64,000 nt of DNA, from contig CP119312.1 of the NCBI GenBank assembly GCA_029202405.1, forward strand, positions 811,001-875,000, in the 5' to 3' direction. The notes under the pieces are model-generated. The model was not told where the DNA came from, did no database searches, and was given only the letters and a program-made list of their open reading frames with translations. Below are positions 8,549-16,471 of the stretch, piece by piece. This DNA is from Candidatus Devosia phytovorans. GTDB lineage: Bacteria; Pseudomonadota; Alphaproteobacteria; Rhizobiales; Devosiaceae. Each line of letters starts with the position of its first letter. The first letter of the stretch is position 1. The position numbers and the translations under genes are program-made.

Positions 8549-9657
8549 GGAAATTCGTCCTTATTGCAGGCGGTACGGGTGGACACCTCTTCCCGGCCAT
8601 GGCCTTGGCGCAGGAGCTGGGCCGGCGCGGCCATGTGGTCGAGCTGATGACCGATCATCGCGTCGAAAGCTATGGCTCGGATTTTCCGGCCAGCGCCGTC
8701 CATATTGTACCTTCGGCGACGCCGTCGCTGCGCAATCCGGTCAAGTTCGTCGCCGGTGGCATCAAGATCCTGCGCGGCATTGCCGTGGCCACGGGCAAGC
8801 TGCGCGCCAGCAAGCCGCATTGCGTCGTCGGCTTTGGCGGCTATCCGACTTTTCCGCCGTTTCTGGCGGCCAATTTCCTTGGCATTCCGGGCATATTGCA
8901 CGAGCAGAACGCCGTGATGGGGCGCGCCAACCGGGCGCTGGGGCGTTTCGCCGATCTTCTGGCCATGAGCTTCAGCCAGACCAGATTTGCCGATACGCTC
9001 AGCCTTGAGAAAGTCGTGACGGGCAATCCAGTGCGCGACCGCGTGCGCTCCGTCGCGACCACGCCCTATCCTGAACTAGCATCGGGCGGCCCGATCCGGC
9101 TGGTGATCTTTGGTGGCAGCCAGGGCGCCAAGGCGTTGTCCGATGTCGTTCCCGCCGCCATTGCCGGCCTGCCCGATACGCTGCGTCAGCGCCTGCTTAT
9201 CGTGCAGCAATGCCGCGCCGATGATCTCGATCGCGTGGCCGAGGTCTATCGCCAGGCCAAGGTCAATGTCGAGCTGGCGGCCTTCTTCACGGACCTGCCC
9301 GAACGGATCGCCCGAAGCCATCTGGTGATCGGCCGTTCGGGTGCCTCGACCATTGCCGAACTTACCGTGCTCGGACGCCCGGCCATTCTCGTGCCACTGC
9401 CCGGCGCGCTCGATGCCGACCAGAAGAACAATGCGCTGGTGATGGAGCAGGCGGGCGCCGGCTGGCTGGCAGAACAAGCCACGCTGTCGCCGCAATCGCT
9501 GGGCAATCGCCTCACCAGTCTGCTATCAGACCCTCAAACCCTCATCAAAGCTGCCGCTGCCGCCCGTTCGCTGGGCCAGCCGCGTGCCGTCGAGAAGCTG
9601 GCGGATCTCGCCGAAATGCTCTCCGGCCGAAACACAGAAGTGGATACCCGTTCATGA
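8545..9657 (+). CDS. murG: UDP-GlcNAc:lipid I N-acetylglucosaminyltransferase MurG
   Basis: Membrane-associated GT28 enzyme that converts lipid I to lipid II on the cytoplasmic face. The 370-aa product shows the N-terminal GGTGGHLFPAMALA loop, GFGGYPTFPP, HEQNAVMGRANR and the C-terminal IGRSGASTIAEL donor-binding region. ATGA overlaps connect it to ftsW upstream and murC downstream, indicating tight translational coupling along ftsW-murG-murC. Confidence 0.96.
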   Translation: MRKFVLIAGGTGGHLFPAMALAQELGRRGHVVELMTDHRVESYGSDFPASAVHIVPSATPSLRNPVKFVAGGIKILRGIAVATGKLRASKPHCVVGFGGYPTFPPFLAANFLGIPGILHEQNAVMGRANRALGRFADLLAMSFSQTRFADTLSLEKVVTGNPVRDRVRSVATTPYPELASGGPIRLVIFGGSQGAKALSDVVPAAIAGLPDTLRQRLLIVQQCRADDLDRVAEVYRQAKVNVELAAFFTDLPERIARSHLVIGRSGASTIAELTVLGRPAILVPLPGALDADQKNNALVMEQAGAGWLAEQATLSPQSLGNRLTSLLSDPQTLIKAAAAARSLGQPRAVEKLADLAEMLSGRNTEVDTRS

Positions 9658-11072
9658 AAATGCCGCGCAATATCGGACCCGTCCACTTCATCGGGATCGG
9701 CGGTATCGGCATGAGTGGCATTGCCGAAATCCTGCACAACCAGGGCTATACCGTGCAGGGCTCGGACGCTTCGCTCAATCCCAATGTGCAGCGCCTGCGT
9801 GACATGGGCATCAAGGTCGAGATCGGCCAGAGTGGCGACAATCTCGGTCAGGCCGAAGTGGTGGTCGTCTCCTCGGCCATCAAGAAGGACAATCCCGAGC
9901 TGGTGGCTGCTCGCGCCAGGGCCCTGCCCATCGTGCGTCGCGCCGAAATGCTGGCCGAAATCATGCGCTTCAAGACCGCCATCGCCATTGGCGGTACGCA
10001 TGGCAAGACTACGACAACCACGCTGGTCGCGACCCTGCTCGATGCCGGCAATCTTGATCCGACGGTCATCAATGGCGGCATCATCAACGCCTATGGCACC
10101 AATGCGCGCCTCGGTGGCGGCGAATGGATGGTGGTCGAAGCCGACGAAAGCGACGGCACTTTCGTCAAGCTCCCGGCGGATGTGGCCGTGGTCACCAATA
10201 TCGATCCCGAACACCTCGACCACTATGGCGATTTCGAAGGGGTGAAGAAAGCCTTCCACCAGTTCGTGGAGAACGTGCCCTTTTATGGCTTTGCCGTGAT
10301 GTGCCTCGACCATCCGGAAGTCCAGGCTCTGGTTGGCGAGATCAAGGACCGTCGCGTCATCACCTACGGGCAGAACCCGCAGGCCGATGTGCGGCTGGTC
10401 GATCTCGAAAATGTCGATGGCGTATCCAAGTTTGCAGTCGAGATCCGCGACCGTATCCGGCAGACGCAGCTGCGCATCGACGGGCTCGAGCTGCCCATGC
10501 CCGGCATTCACAATGCGCTCAATGCCACGGCCGCGATTGCCGTCGCCGACCAGTTGCATGTGCCGGCCGAAGCCATTCGCAAGGGGCTAAAGGGCTTCAC
10601 CGGGGTCAAGCGTCGCTTCACCAAAACGGGCGTCGTCGGCGGCATCACCGTCATCGACGACTATGGCCATCACCCGGTGGAAATTGCTGCCGTGCTGCGT
10701 GCCGCGCGCTCGTCCACCAGGCGCGATGTTATTGCCGTGGTGCAGCCGCATCGCTACAGCCGCCTCAATGACCTGTTCGACGATTTTTCCGCCTGTTTCA
10801 ACGATGCCGATACGGTCATCGTCGCGCCGGTCTATGCCGCAGGCGAACAGCCCATTCCCGGCGTGACCCATGAAGAGCTGGTCAACCGCATCCGCGCTCG
10901 CGGCCATCGCGATGCCCGCGTCATCGATCGTCCCGAAGCCCTGGCGCCGCTGATCGCCAGCCGCGCGGAGGAGGGCGACTATGTCGTCTGTCTGGGCGCC
11001 GGCAATATCACGCAATGGGCGGCGGCTTTGCCGGGTGAACTCGGCGCCTTGCTGGGCAAGGATGTGGAGTAG
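9654..11072 (+). CDS. murC: UDP-MurNAc-L-alanine ligase MurC
   Basis: First Mur ligase, adding L-Ala to UDP-MurNAc in the cytoplasm. The 472-aa product starts with the nucleotide-binding HFIGIGGIGMSGIAEIL, has the ATP loop GGTHGKTTTTT and the histidine-rich DDYGHHPVEIAAVL of the C-terminal domain. The start overlaps murG (ATGA) and ddl begins 3 bases after the stop. In many relatives murB lies between murC and ddl; there is no room for it here. Confidence 0.96.
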   Translation: MKMPRNIGPVHFIGIGGIGMSGIAEILHNQGYTVQGSDASLNPNVQRLRDMGIKVEIGQSGDNLGQAEVVVVSSAIKKDNPELVAARARALPIVRRAEMLAEIMRFKTAIAIGGTHGKTTTTTLVATLLDAGNLDPTVINGGIINAYGTNARLGGGEWMVVEADESDGTFVKLPADVAVVTNIDPEHLDHYGDFEGVKKAFHQFVENVPFYGFAVMCLDHPEVQALVGEIKDRRVITYGQNPQADVRLVDLENVDGVSKFAVEIRDRIRQTQLRIDGLELPMPGIHNALNATAAIAVADQLHVPAEAIRKGLKGFTGVKRRFTKTGVVGGITVIDDYGHHPVEIAAVLRAARSSTRRDVIAVVQPHRYSRLNDLFDDFSACFNDADTVIVAPVYAAGEQPIPGVTHEELVNRIRARGHRDARVIDRPEALAPLIASRAEEGDYVVCLGAGNITQWAAALPGELGALLGKDVE

Positions 11073-11075
11073 GCC

Positions 11076-11996
11076 ATGACCAAGCATGTTGCCGTGTTGA
11101 TGGGTGGCTGGAACAACGAGCGCCCGGTATCGCTAATGACGGGTGCGGGCTGTTCGCAGGCCCTGCGCAATGCCGGTTACCAGGTCACCGAAATCGATGT
11201 CGGTCGCGATATCGTGGAAGTGCTGACCGCGCTCAAGCCCGACGTGGCCTTCAATGCCCTGCATGGCCTGTTCGGTGAGGGCGGCTATATCCAGGGCGTC
11301 CTGGAACTGCTGCAGATCCCCTATACGCATTCGGGCATGCTGGCTTCCGCCCTGGCCATGAACAAGCATCAGGCCAAGATCCTGTTCAAAGCCGCCGGCA
11401 TTCCGGTGACCGATCACGTGATCGTGTCTCGCGCCGAGGCTGCCCGCGCCCATGTGATGGCGCCGCCCTATGTGATCAAGCCGGTGGCCGACGGGTCAAG
11501 CTTTGGCGTCTTCATCGTCAAGGCCGAGACCAGCCATCCGCCGCAGGAACTGCTGCGCGAGGACTGGACGAGCGGCGAAGACATGATGGTGGAGCGCTTC
11601 ATTCCCGGTCGCGAACTGACCTGCGCAGTGATGGGCGACGTGGCGCTGGGCGTCACCGAGATCGTCACCAACCTGGCCTTTTTCAACTACGAGGCCAAAT
11701 ATAGCGAAGGCGGCGCCGTCCATGTCCTGCCGGCGCAGGTGAAACCGAAAATTTACGACAAAGTGCAAGAATTTAGCCTGGCTGCCCATGCAGCTCTCGG
11801 CTGTCGCGGACTGACGCGGTGCGATTTCCGCTACAATGATGCGGCAGGCGAGGATGGTGAGCTTGTACTCCTCGAGATCAATACCCAGCCGGGTATGACC
11901 GCGGTTTCCTTGGCGCCAGAGCAGGCTGCCCATGCCGGGCATTCCTATGAAGATCTATGCGCCTGGTTGGTGGAGGACGCGAGTTGCAACAGGTAA
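11076..11996 (+). CDS. ddl: D-alanine--D-alanine ligase
   Basis: ATP-grasp enzyme making the D-Ala-D-Ala dipeptide used by MurF. The 306-aa product is of normal DdlB length and carries the N-terminal LMGGWNNERPVS substrate loop, ALHGLFGEGG, the ATP-grasp core YVIKPVADGSSFGVFIV and the metal site LLEINTQPGMTAVSLAPEQA. Its 3' end overlaps the ftsQ 5' end by 13 or 40 bases, depending on the ftsQ start. Confidence 0.95.
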   Translation: MTKHVAVLMGGWNNERPVSLMTGAGCSQALRNAGYQVTEIDVGRDIVEVLTALKPDVAFNALHGLFGEGGYIQGVLELLQIPYTHSGMLASALAMNKHQAKILFKAAGIPVTDHVIVSRAEAARAHVMAPPYVIKPVADGSSFGVFIVKAETSHPPQELLREDWTSGEDMMVERFIPGRELTCAVMGDVALGVTEIVTNLAFFNYEAKYSEGGAVHVLPAQVKPKIYDKVQEFSLAAHAALGCRGLTRCDFRYNDAAGEDGELVLLEINTQPGMTAVSLAPEQAAHAGHSYEDLCAWLVEDASCNR

Positions 11997-13003
11997 AGAG
12001 CGAGGCCTTTCTCGCTGGCGCCAGGATCGTCGATCCCCGCGCATTGCCTGTTCCTGTGCGCTCGCCACGGCGTAAATTCCTCGGCAATTTCGGCCGTATC
12101 TGGGTGCTGCACAGCCGCAATATCCTGCGCGGCGTTGCCATTGCCGCGGTGCTTGCCGCCGCCACCGTCGTCTATCAGTTGCGCGAACCGATCGCCTATG
12201 GCGGCCAGGTGCTGGGCGAGGTGGCGCAGGGCCGTTTTGCCGATGCCGGCTTTGCCATCGGCGAAATCTCCCTTACCGGCCAGACGCTGACCAGCGAGCA
12301 GGCCATTTTCGATGCGCTTGGCATCGAGCCGCATACCTCCACCGTATCCTTTGATGTCGAGGCCGCGCGTCAGCGCATTGCCGAACTGCCGGCGGTTGAG
12401 ACGGTCAATGTGCGCAAGACCTATCCGGGCGATGTCATTGTCGACATCGTCGAAAAGCTGCCGGTGGCGCGCTGGCGCGTCGATGGCATTACCTTTGTCA
12501 TCGATGGTGCGGGCGAGCAGATCGGCGAAGATCGCGGCGCCTATGGCGAGCTGCCGCTGGTGGTTGGCGATGGCGCCAATGACGATGCCATGGTGATGAT
12601 CCGGGCGCTCGAGCAGCATGGCGCGCTCAAGGATGGGCTGCTGGCGATTTCGCGCATTGCCGATCGCCGCTGGGACCTGATCTACGATACCGGCCTGCGC
12701 GTGCAATTGCCCGAACTGGGTGTCGCCCGGGCGCTGCGCAATCTCGAAAGCTACCAGGCGCAATATCAGCTGCTTGATCGCGACCTCACGGTCATCGACC
12801 TGCGCGTTGCCAGCCTCGTGGCCGTGCGGCCGACCAAGACCGACGAGGAAATCGCCGCGGCCGAAGAGGCCAAGCGGCAGGCGATCATCGAGCGCGCCAA
12901 GTCGGGACAGCCCTATCCCATGCCGCCGCGCACCCTGCCGTCGCAGACCTTCTCCGAACAGCCACCCTCCGCAACTCCAGCCTTCCCGATTGCCCCGCAA
13001 TGA
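11957..13003 (+). CDS. ftsQ: Cell division protein FtsQ
   Basis: Bitopic divisome protein. The 348-aa product has a cytoplasmic tail, one membrane segment at about residues 58-74 (ILRGVAIAAVLAAATVVY), a POTRA-type periplasmic domain (EISLTGQTLTSEQAIFDALG) and the FtsQ beta domain. The C terminus is proline-rich. The ATG at 11957 overlaps ddl by 40 bases; a TTG at 11984 has a better ribosome site (GGAGG, 7 bases) and may be the true start, which would shorten the protein by 9 residues. The stop overlaps ftsA as ATGA. Confidence 0.9.
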   Translation: MRLVGGGRELQQVKSEAFLAGARIVDPRALPVPVRSPRRKFLGNFGRIWVLHSRNILRGVAIAAVLAAATVVYQLREPIAYGGQVLGEVAQGRFADAGFAIGEISLTGQTLTSEQAIFDALGIEPHTSTVSFDVEAARQRIAELPAVETVNVRKTYPGDVIVDIVEKLPVARWRVDGITFVIDGAGEQIGEDRGAYGELPLVVGDGANDDAMVMIRALEQHGALKDGLLAISRIADRRWDLIYDTGLRVQLPELGVARALRNLESYQAQYQLLDRDLTVIDLRVASLVAVRPTKTDEEIAAAEEAKRQAIIERAKSGQPYPMPPRTLPSQTFSEQPPSATPAFPIAPQ

Positions 13004-14313
13004 TGACCGATGCCATGACCTCCCGGCTCCGCCCCGTCCAACCTGGCAAGACCACGCTGGTGGCGGTGCTCGATATCGGTTCGACCAAGATCTGCTGCGT
13101 CATCGCGCGTCTCACGCCGCGCGCCGAGGGCAAGGCTTTGCGCGGCCGCACGCATCAGGCCGAGGTCATCGGCTTCGGCTATGGCCCGTCGGCTGGCGTC
13201 AAGAGCGGCGTCGTCACCGATATCGAAAAGGCCGAGCATGCCATTCGCTCGGTGGTCGGCATGGCCGAGCGCGCCGCGGGCCTCACGCTTGAATCCGTCA
13301 TCGTCAATGTCACGGCCGGCCGGCTGGGCTCGGAAACCTTCTCGGCTGCCGTGTCGCTCGACGGCCAGGAAGTCGAAAAGTCCGACATCTACCGCGTGCT
13401 GCGCGCCGTCAACGAGCGCTCGGTGCGCCCGGAACGGTCCATTATCCACGCGCTACCGATCGGTTACGCGATCGACGGGCAGAAGGGCATTCGCGATCCC
13501 AAAGGCATGGTCGGCGACAAGCTCGGTGTCGATGTCGCCGTGGTCAGCTCGGAAACCCTGGCCATGCGCAATCTCGAACTGGTGCTGCATCGCTGCCACC
13601 TGCAGATCGAAGCGCTGATCGCCACGCCCTATGCCTCGGGCCTCGCGACCCTGGTCGATGACGAAGCCCAGCTCGGTGTCGCCTGCATCGACTTCGGTGG
13701 CGCGACGACGACAGTCTCGGTCTTCAACGACGGCCACCTGGTCTATGCTGATGCGATCGCCATTGGCGGTCATCACCTGACCCTCGACATAGCGCGTCAG
13801 CTCTCGGTCAGCGTGGCCGATGCCGAGCGGCTCAAGACCTTTTATGGCTCGGTGCTGCCGGGCCAGGCCGACGAGCGCGACCTGATCCCGATCAATCCGG
13901 TTGGCGCCCAGCATGACGAGGCGCCGGGGCAGGTGGCCCGTTCGGTGCTGACCCGCATCATGCGCCCGCGCATCGAGGAAATCCTCACCGCCATCCGCGA
14001 CCGCATGCAGGCCACTGGTATGATGGATGTCTGCGGCCGCCGCTTCGTGCTCACCGGCGGCGCCAGCGAAATGACCGGCCTGCCGGAAGTTGCGCGCCGT
14101 ACGCTGGCCCGCAACGTCCGCAACGGCCGCCCGATGGGCATTGCCGGCCTGCCCGAAATGGCCAAAGGCGCCGCCTTTGCCTCGGTCGCCGGCATGCTGA
14201 TTTATCCCCAGGTCTGCGCCCAGGAATATCAGGAACCCCGCGGTTCCCGCCGCCTCACCGGCACCGACGGCTACTTCGCCCGCGTCGGCAACTGGCTGCG
14301 CCACAGCTTCTGA
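13000..14313 (+). CDS. ftsA: Cell division protein FtsA
   Basis: Actin-like ATPase that tethers FtsZ to the membrane. The 437-aa product shows the phosphate-1 loop VLDIGSTKICCVIAR, the FtsA 1C subdomain and the phosphate-2 loop IDFGGATTTVSVF, plus the adenosine motif VLTGGASEMTGLPEVA. The C-terminal tail VGNWLRHSF is a likely amphipathic membrane-targeting helix. Unlike the common ftsA-ftsZ adjacency, about 2.2 kb of accessory genes separate it from ftsZ. Confidence 0.95.
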   Translation: MMTDAMTSRLRPVQPGKTTLVAVLDIGSTKICCVIARLTPRAEGKALRGRTHQAEVIGFGYGPSAGVKSGVVTDIEKAEHAIRSVVGMAERAAGLTLESVIVNVTAGRLGSETFSAAVSLDGQEVEKSDIYRVLRAVNERSVRPERSIIHALPIGYAIDGQKGIRDPKGMVGDKLGVDVAVVSSETLAMRNLELVLHRCHLQIEALIATPYASGLATLVDDEAQLGVACIDFGGATTTVSVFNDGHLVYADAIAIGGHHLTLDIARQLSVSVADAERLKTFYGSVLPGQADERDLIPINPVGAQHDEAPGQVARSVLTRIMRPRIEEILTAIRDRMQATGMMDVCGRRFVLTGGASEMTGLPEVARRTLARNVRNGRPMGIAGLPEMAKGAAFASVAGMLIYPQVCAQEYQEPRGSRRLTGTDGYFARVGNWLRHSF

Positions 14314-14385
14314 GGGCTGGCAACAGCTTAGGCGATCTTGGTGTTTTCCCTGTTCCGGCCTATGTTATGCGGGCAGGAGCAAGCC

Positions 14386-14853
14386 ATGGCAAAACGGGCT
14401 TTCAAGCGGGAATTCGCGGAGCTGGCGGCAAAGATGCCGCCCGTGCCGGATTTGCGCGCGGCCAATGATGCCCGTGATATGTCTCCACAAGCGGCTCGAC
14501 GCATCGTTGAGGCAAGGCTGCAAACCTGGTTGGCCGATAGCGCTTCGTGGGTAGAAGCCAGTCGCAATGCCCTCTCTGTTGCCACGACGAGCGGCCTCGA
14601 TGAAGAGATTTGGCGCTCGTGTGAGGCCAGCCTCCAGACGGTGGTCGATACGCTGTCGGACCTGCTCAAGACGGTGTGGAATGACGGCAAGCCCGTTGTG
14701 ACGAAGGCGATGATCGCAGCGCTTGATGACCGTCGCGATCAGGTGCTCGCCCTGATCCTCGACTTCGATCCGGACGCTTACGACACGGACCGTGTCGCGA
14801 CGACACCGGACGAGATTGAGGCGTGGTTCAAGGATCTGCCGCTGAGTAAATGA
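14386..14853 (+). CDS. Unidentified 155-aa protein, probable partner/antitoxin of the RelE-like toxin
   Basis: I do not recognise this family. The protein is soluble, starts with a basic stretch (MAKRAFKREFAELAAKMP) and ends with TTPDEIEAWFKDLPLSK. No helix-turn-helix or ribbon-helix-helix motif is evident. The ATG at 14386 follows CAGGAG. Its stop overlaps the start of the RelE-like toxin gene (ATGA), the arrangement expected for an antitoxin preceding its toxin. It is about twice the size of usual RelE-type antitoxins, so the role is an inference from position. Confidence 0.6.
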   Translation: MAKRAFKREFAELAAKMPPVPDLRAANDARDMSPQAARRIVEARLQTWLADSASWVEASRNALSVATTSGLDEEIWRSCEASLQTVVDTLSDLLKTVWNDGKPVVTKAMIAALDDRRDQVLALILDFDPDAYDTDRVATTPDEIEAWFKDLPLSK

Positions 14854-15122
14854 TCGAACTTGTCCGGCGAAAGCGCTTCATCAAGAAGTTTGCAGCGCTT
14901 GCCCCGGATGTGCGCGCTCGGGCCATCAAGTCGCTCCGGCAATTTGTCGAGGACCCACGACACCCGTCGCTGCATTTCGAGAAGCTCAGCACTGGCTACC
15001 ATACCATCCGCGTAGACCTCAATTTCCGCATCTTGCTTCGCCATCTTGGCGAAGGGCGCTATGAACTGGCCGATGTGGATAGCCATACTGCGATCTACCG
15101 TCTTCACGGTCGCGTCCGATGA
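14850..15122 (+). CDS. RelE/ParE-superfamily toxin-like protein
   Basis: The 90-aa basic protein resembles RelE/YafQ-type toxins: MIELVRRKRFIKKFAAL, a central SLHFEKLSTGYHTIRVDLNF and the terminal strand YELADVDSHTAIYRL. The family cleaves mRNA on the ribosome or poisons gyrase. The start overlaps the 155-aa upstream gene by ATGA. A relic of a PhnB-like gene begins immediately after its stop, suggesting that the pair arrived by insertion. Confidence 0.72.
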   Translation: MIELVRRKRFIKKFAALAPDVRARAIKSLRQFVEDPRHPSLHFEKLSTGYHTIRVDLNFRILLRHLGEGRYELADVDSHTAIYRLHGRVR

Positions 15123-15176
15123 CCCCTGTCCGCCCCGATAGGCCGCTTCGAGATCCGCCACGATCAGCTCGCACAA
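15123..15176 (-). pseudogene. 3' relic of a second PhnB-like gene
   Basis: Reverse-strand translation of this stretch gives CELIVADLEAAYRGG, nearly the C terminus of the intact PhnB-like gene at 15786 (GKLIVADLQAAYRGD). The DNA shares an exact 19-base match (15151-15169 with 15811-15829). Homology stops upstream, so only the last ~18 codons remain. This suggests an ancestral tandem pair, one copy of which was lost when neighbouring genes were rearranged. Confidence 0.45.
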
Positions 15177-15284
15177 GGCATAAAGAGCCGCATGTGGGCA
15201 CTAACAGCAAACTGCACCACAGCTTCCAGGATCGATTTGATCGCGCAGCCGTTGCCAGAGGATATCAATCCTGGAGACGGTTCA

Positions 15285-15764
15285 ATGCTTCGGTCCCTTC
15301 TCATCGGTCTTGTTGCCGGGCAGCGCGGCATTGCGCCTCTTGCGGCGATCGCCATAGCCACGCAGCGGCGCGAAATTCCCGCTGACCTGCCGTTCCAGAA
15401 ACTGCTGCTCAATCCCCTGGTGGCGATCGGGGCCAATGCGCTGGCGGCAGCGGAAATGGGTGGCGACAAGATGAAGTCGGCGCCAGACCGCACCGTGCCC
15501 ATTGGCCTTCTGGTGCGTGCTGTTACGTCGGCCTATGCCGGCGCGGCGCTGGCTCCGAAAAACGAGCGCGCCCTCGGGGCGGCATTGGCGCTCGGTTCGG
15601 CGCTGCTGTCCTCCTATGTCGGTCTGCGCCTCCGCAAGGAGGGGATGCGCCGCTATGGCCAGACCAAAACCGGGCTTGTCGAGGACGCGCTCGTTGCCGG
15701 CGCGGGCCTCGCCATTGCCAATCCCCGGCTGGTCGGCAGCAAGAGCACGGCGCGGGGCCGATAG
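15285..15764 (+). CDS. Small membrane protein, DUF4126-like
   Basis: A 159-aa hydrophobic protein with several alanine- and glycine-rich membrane segments (LLIGLVAGQRGIAPLAAIAI, LGAALALGSALLSSYVGL). The N terminus and the spacing of segments resemble the DUF4126 family, whose function is unknown. The ATG at 15285 has GGAG about 10 bases upstream. It is convergent with the PhnB-like gene and flanked by the relic and the intact copy of that family. Confidence 0.6.
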   Translation: MLRSLLIGLVAGQRGIAPLAAIAIATQRREIPADLPFQKLLLNPLVAIGANALAAAEMGGDKMKSAPDRTVPIGLLVRAVTSAYAGAALAPKNERALGAALALGSALLSSYVGLRLRKEGMRRYGQTKTGLVEDALVAGAGLAIANPRLVGSKSTARGR

Positions 15765-15785
15765 CCAATTCGGCATCCGCAACCG

Positions 15786-16259
15786 TCAGTCCCCGCGATA
15801 AGCTGCTTGCAGATCCGCCACGATCAGCTTGCCCATCTTCATCATGGCGTCGGTGGCGCGCCTGGCGCCGGCAGGGTCGGGGCCCATGACGGTTTCGTAG
15901 ATCTGCTTTGGCACGACCTGCCAGGAGAGGCCGAACTTGTCCTCGCACCAGCCACACATGCTGGGTTTGCCGCCATTGTCGACGAAGCTGTTCCAGAAAT
16001 AGTCGACCTCGTCCTGCCCGCTGCATTCCACCATGAAGCTGACAGCCCAGGTGAACGGGTTGCTGCTCGGCTCACTGCCACTGCCATTGAGCAGGAAAAA
16101 TTTGTGGCCTGCCAGTTCAATGACTGCAGTAAAGCGCGGTCCGTTGGGATCGTGCCTTACCTCCTCGAGCAGTTTCGCCTCGGGAAAGGTGGTGGTGTAA
16201 AATTCCACGGCTTCGTCGATGCGGTTGTTGAACCACAGGCAGGGCATGATGGATGTCAT
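15786..16259 (-). CDS. PhnB-like glyoxalase-fold protein (VOC superfamily)
   Basis: The 157-aa product matches the 3-demethylubiquinone-9 3-methyltransferase-like (PhnB) branch of the glyoxalase fold: MPCLWFNNRIDEAVEFYTTT, FLLNGSGS, NPFTWAVSFMVEC and WCEDKFGLSWQVVP. These proteins have no settled enzymatic role. The ATG at 16259 follows GAGGAG; the frame is open further upstream, but without homology. It is divergent from ftsZ. Confidence 0.83.
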   Translation of the reverse strand: MTSIMPCLWFNNRIDEAVEFYTTTFPEAKLLEEVRHDPNGPRFTAVIELAGHKFFLLNGSGSEPSSNPFTWAVSFMVECSGQDEVDYFWNSFVDNGGKPSMCGWCEDKFGLSWQVVPKQIYETVMGPDPAGARRATDAMMKMGKLIVADLQAAYRGD

Positions 16260-16335
16260 CGGCTTTCTCCTCGTTTTGCAGCATCTGACAGGACGACGAA
16301 CGGAGCGTGGCGTTTCCGACACAGCGGAAAATTAT

Positions 16336-16361
16336 GGTTACCGAAAGCTGAAACGGTAACC
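16336..16361. promoter_or_regulatory. Inverted repeat GGTTACCG-N10-CGGTAACC upstream of ftsZ
   Basis: A perfect 8-bp dyad with 10-bp spacer lies 110 bp before ftsZ and 76 bp from the PhnB-like gene. Closer to ftsZ there are several TTAAC elements (around 16387, 16421 and 16442), but none form the canonical TTAA-N7-TTAA site of CtrA. The dyad is a candidate operator; its regulator is unknown. Confidence 0.4.
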
Positions 16362-16471
16362 GCAGGGCGTCGCATTTTGCGATCACGTTAACACCGGTGG
16401 GACAATTGTTAGGACGTGGTTAACGTTTGGCAGGGTAAACCTTAACCAAACACGCCACTATGAGGCCATTC

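Noticed and set aside
14778..15176. A 132-codon reverse-strand gene ending near the PhnB-like relic
   Set aside because: Only the last part (CELIVADLEAAYRGG) has homology, and the rest is antisense to the RelE-like gene; better described as a short relic.
16387..16450. CtrA binding sites before ftsZ
   Set aside because: TTAAC elements occur, but none have the TTAA-N7-TTAA spacing, so I do not call a site.
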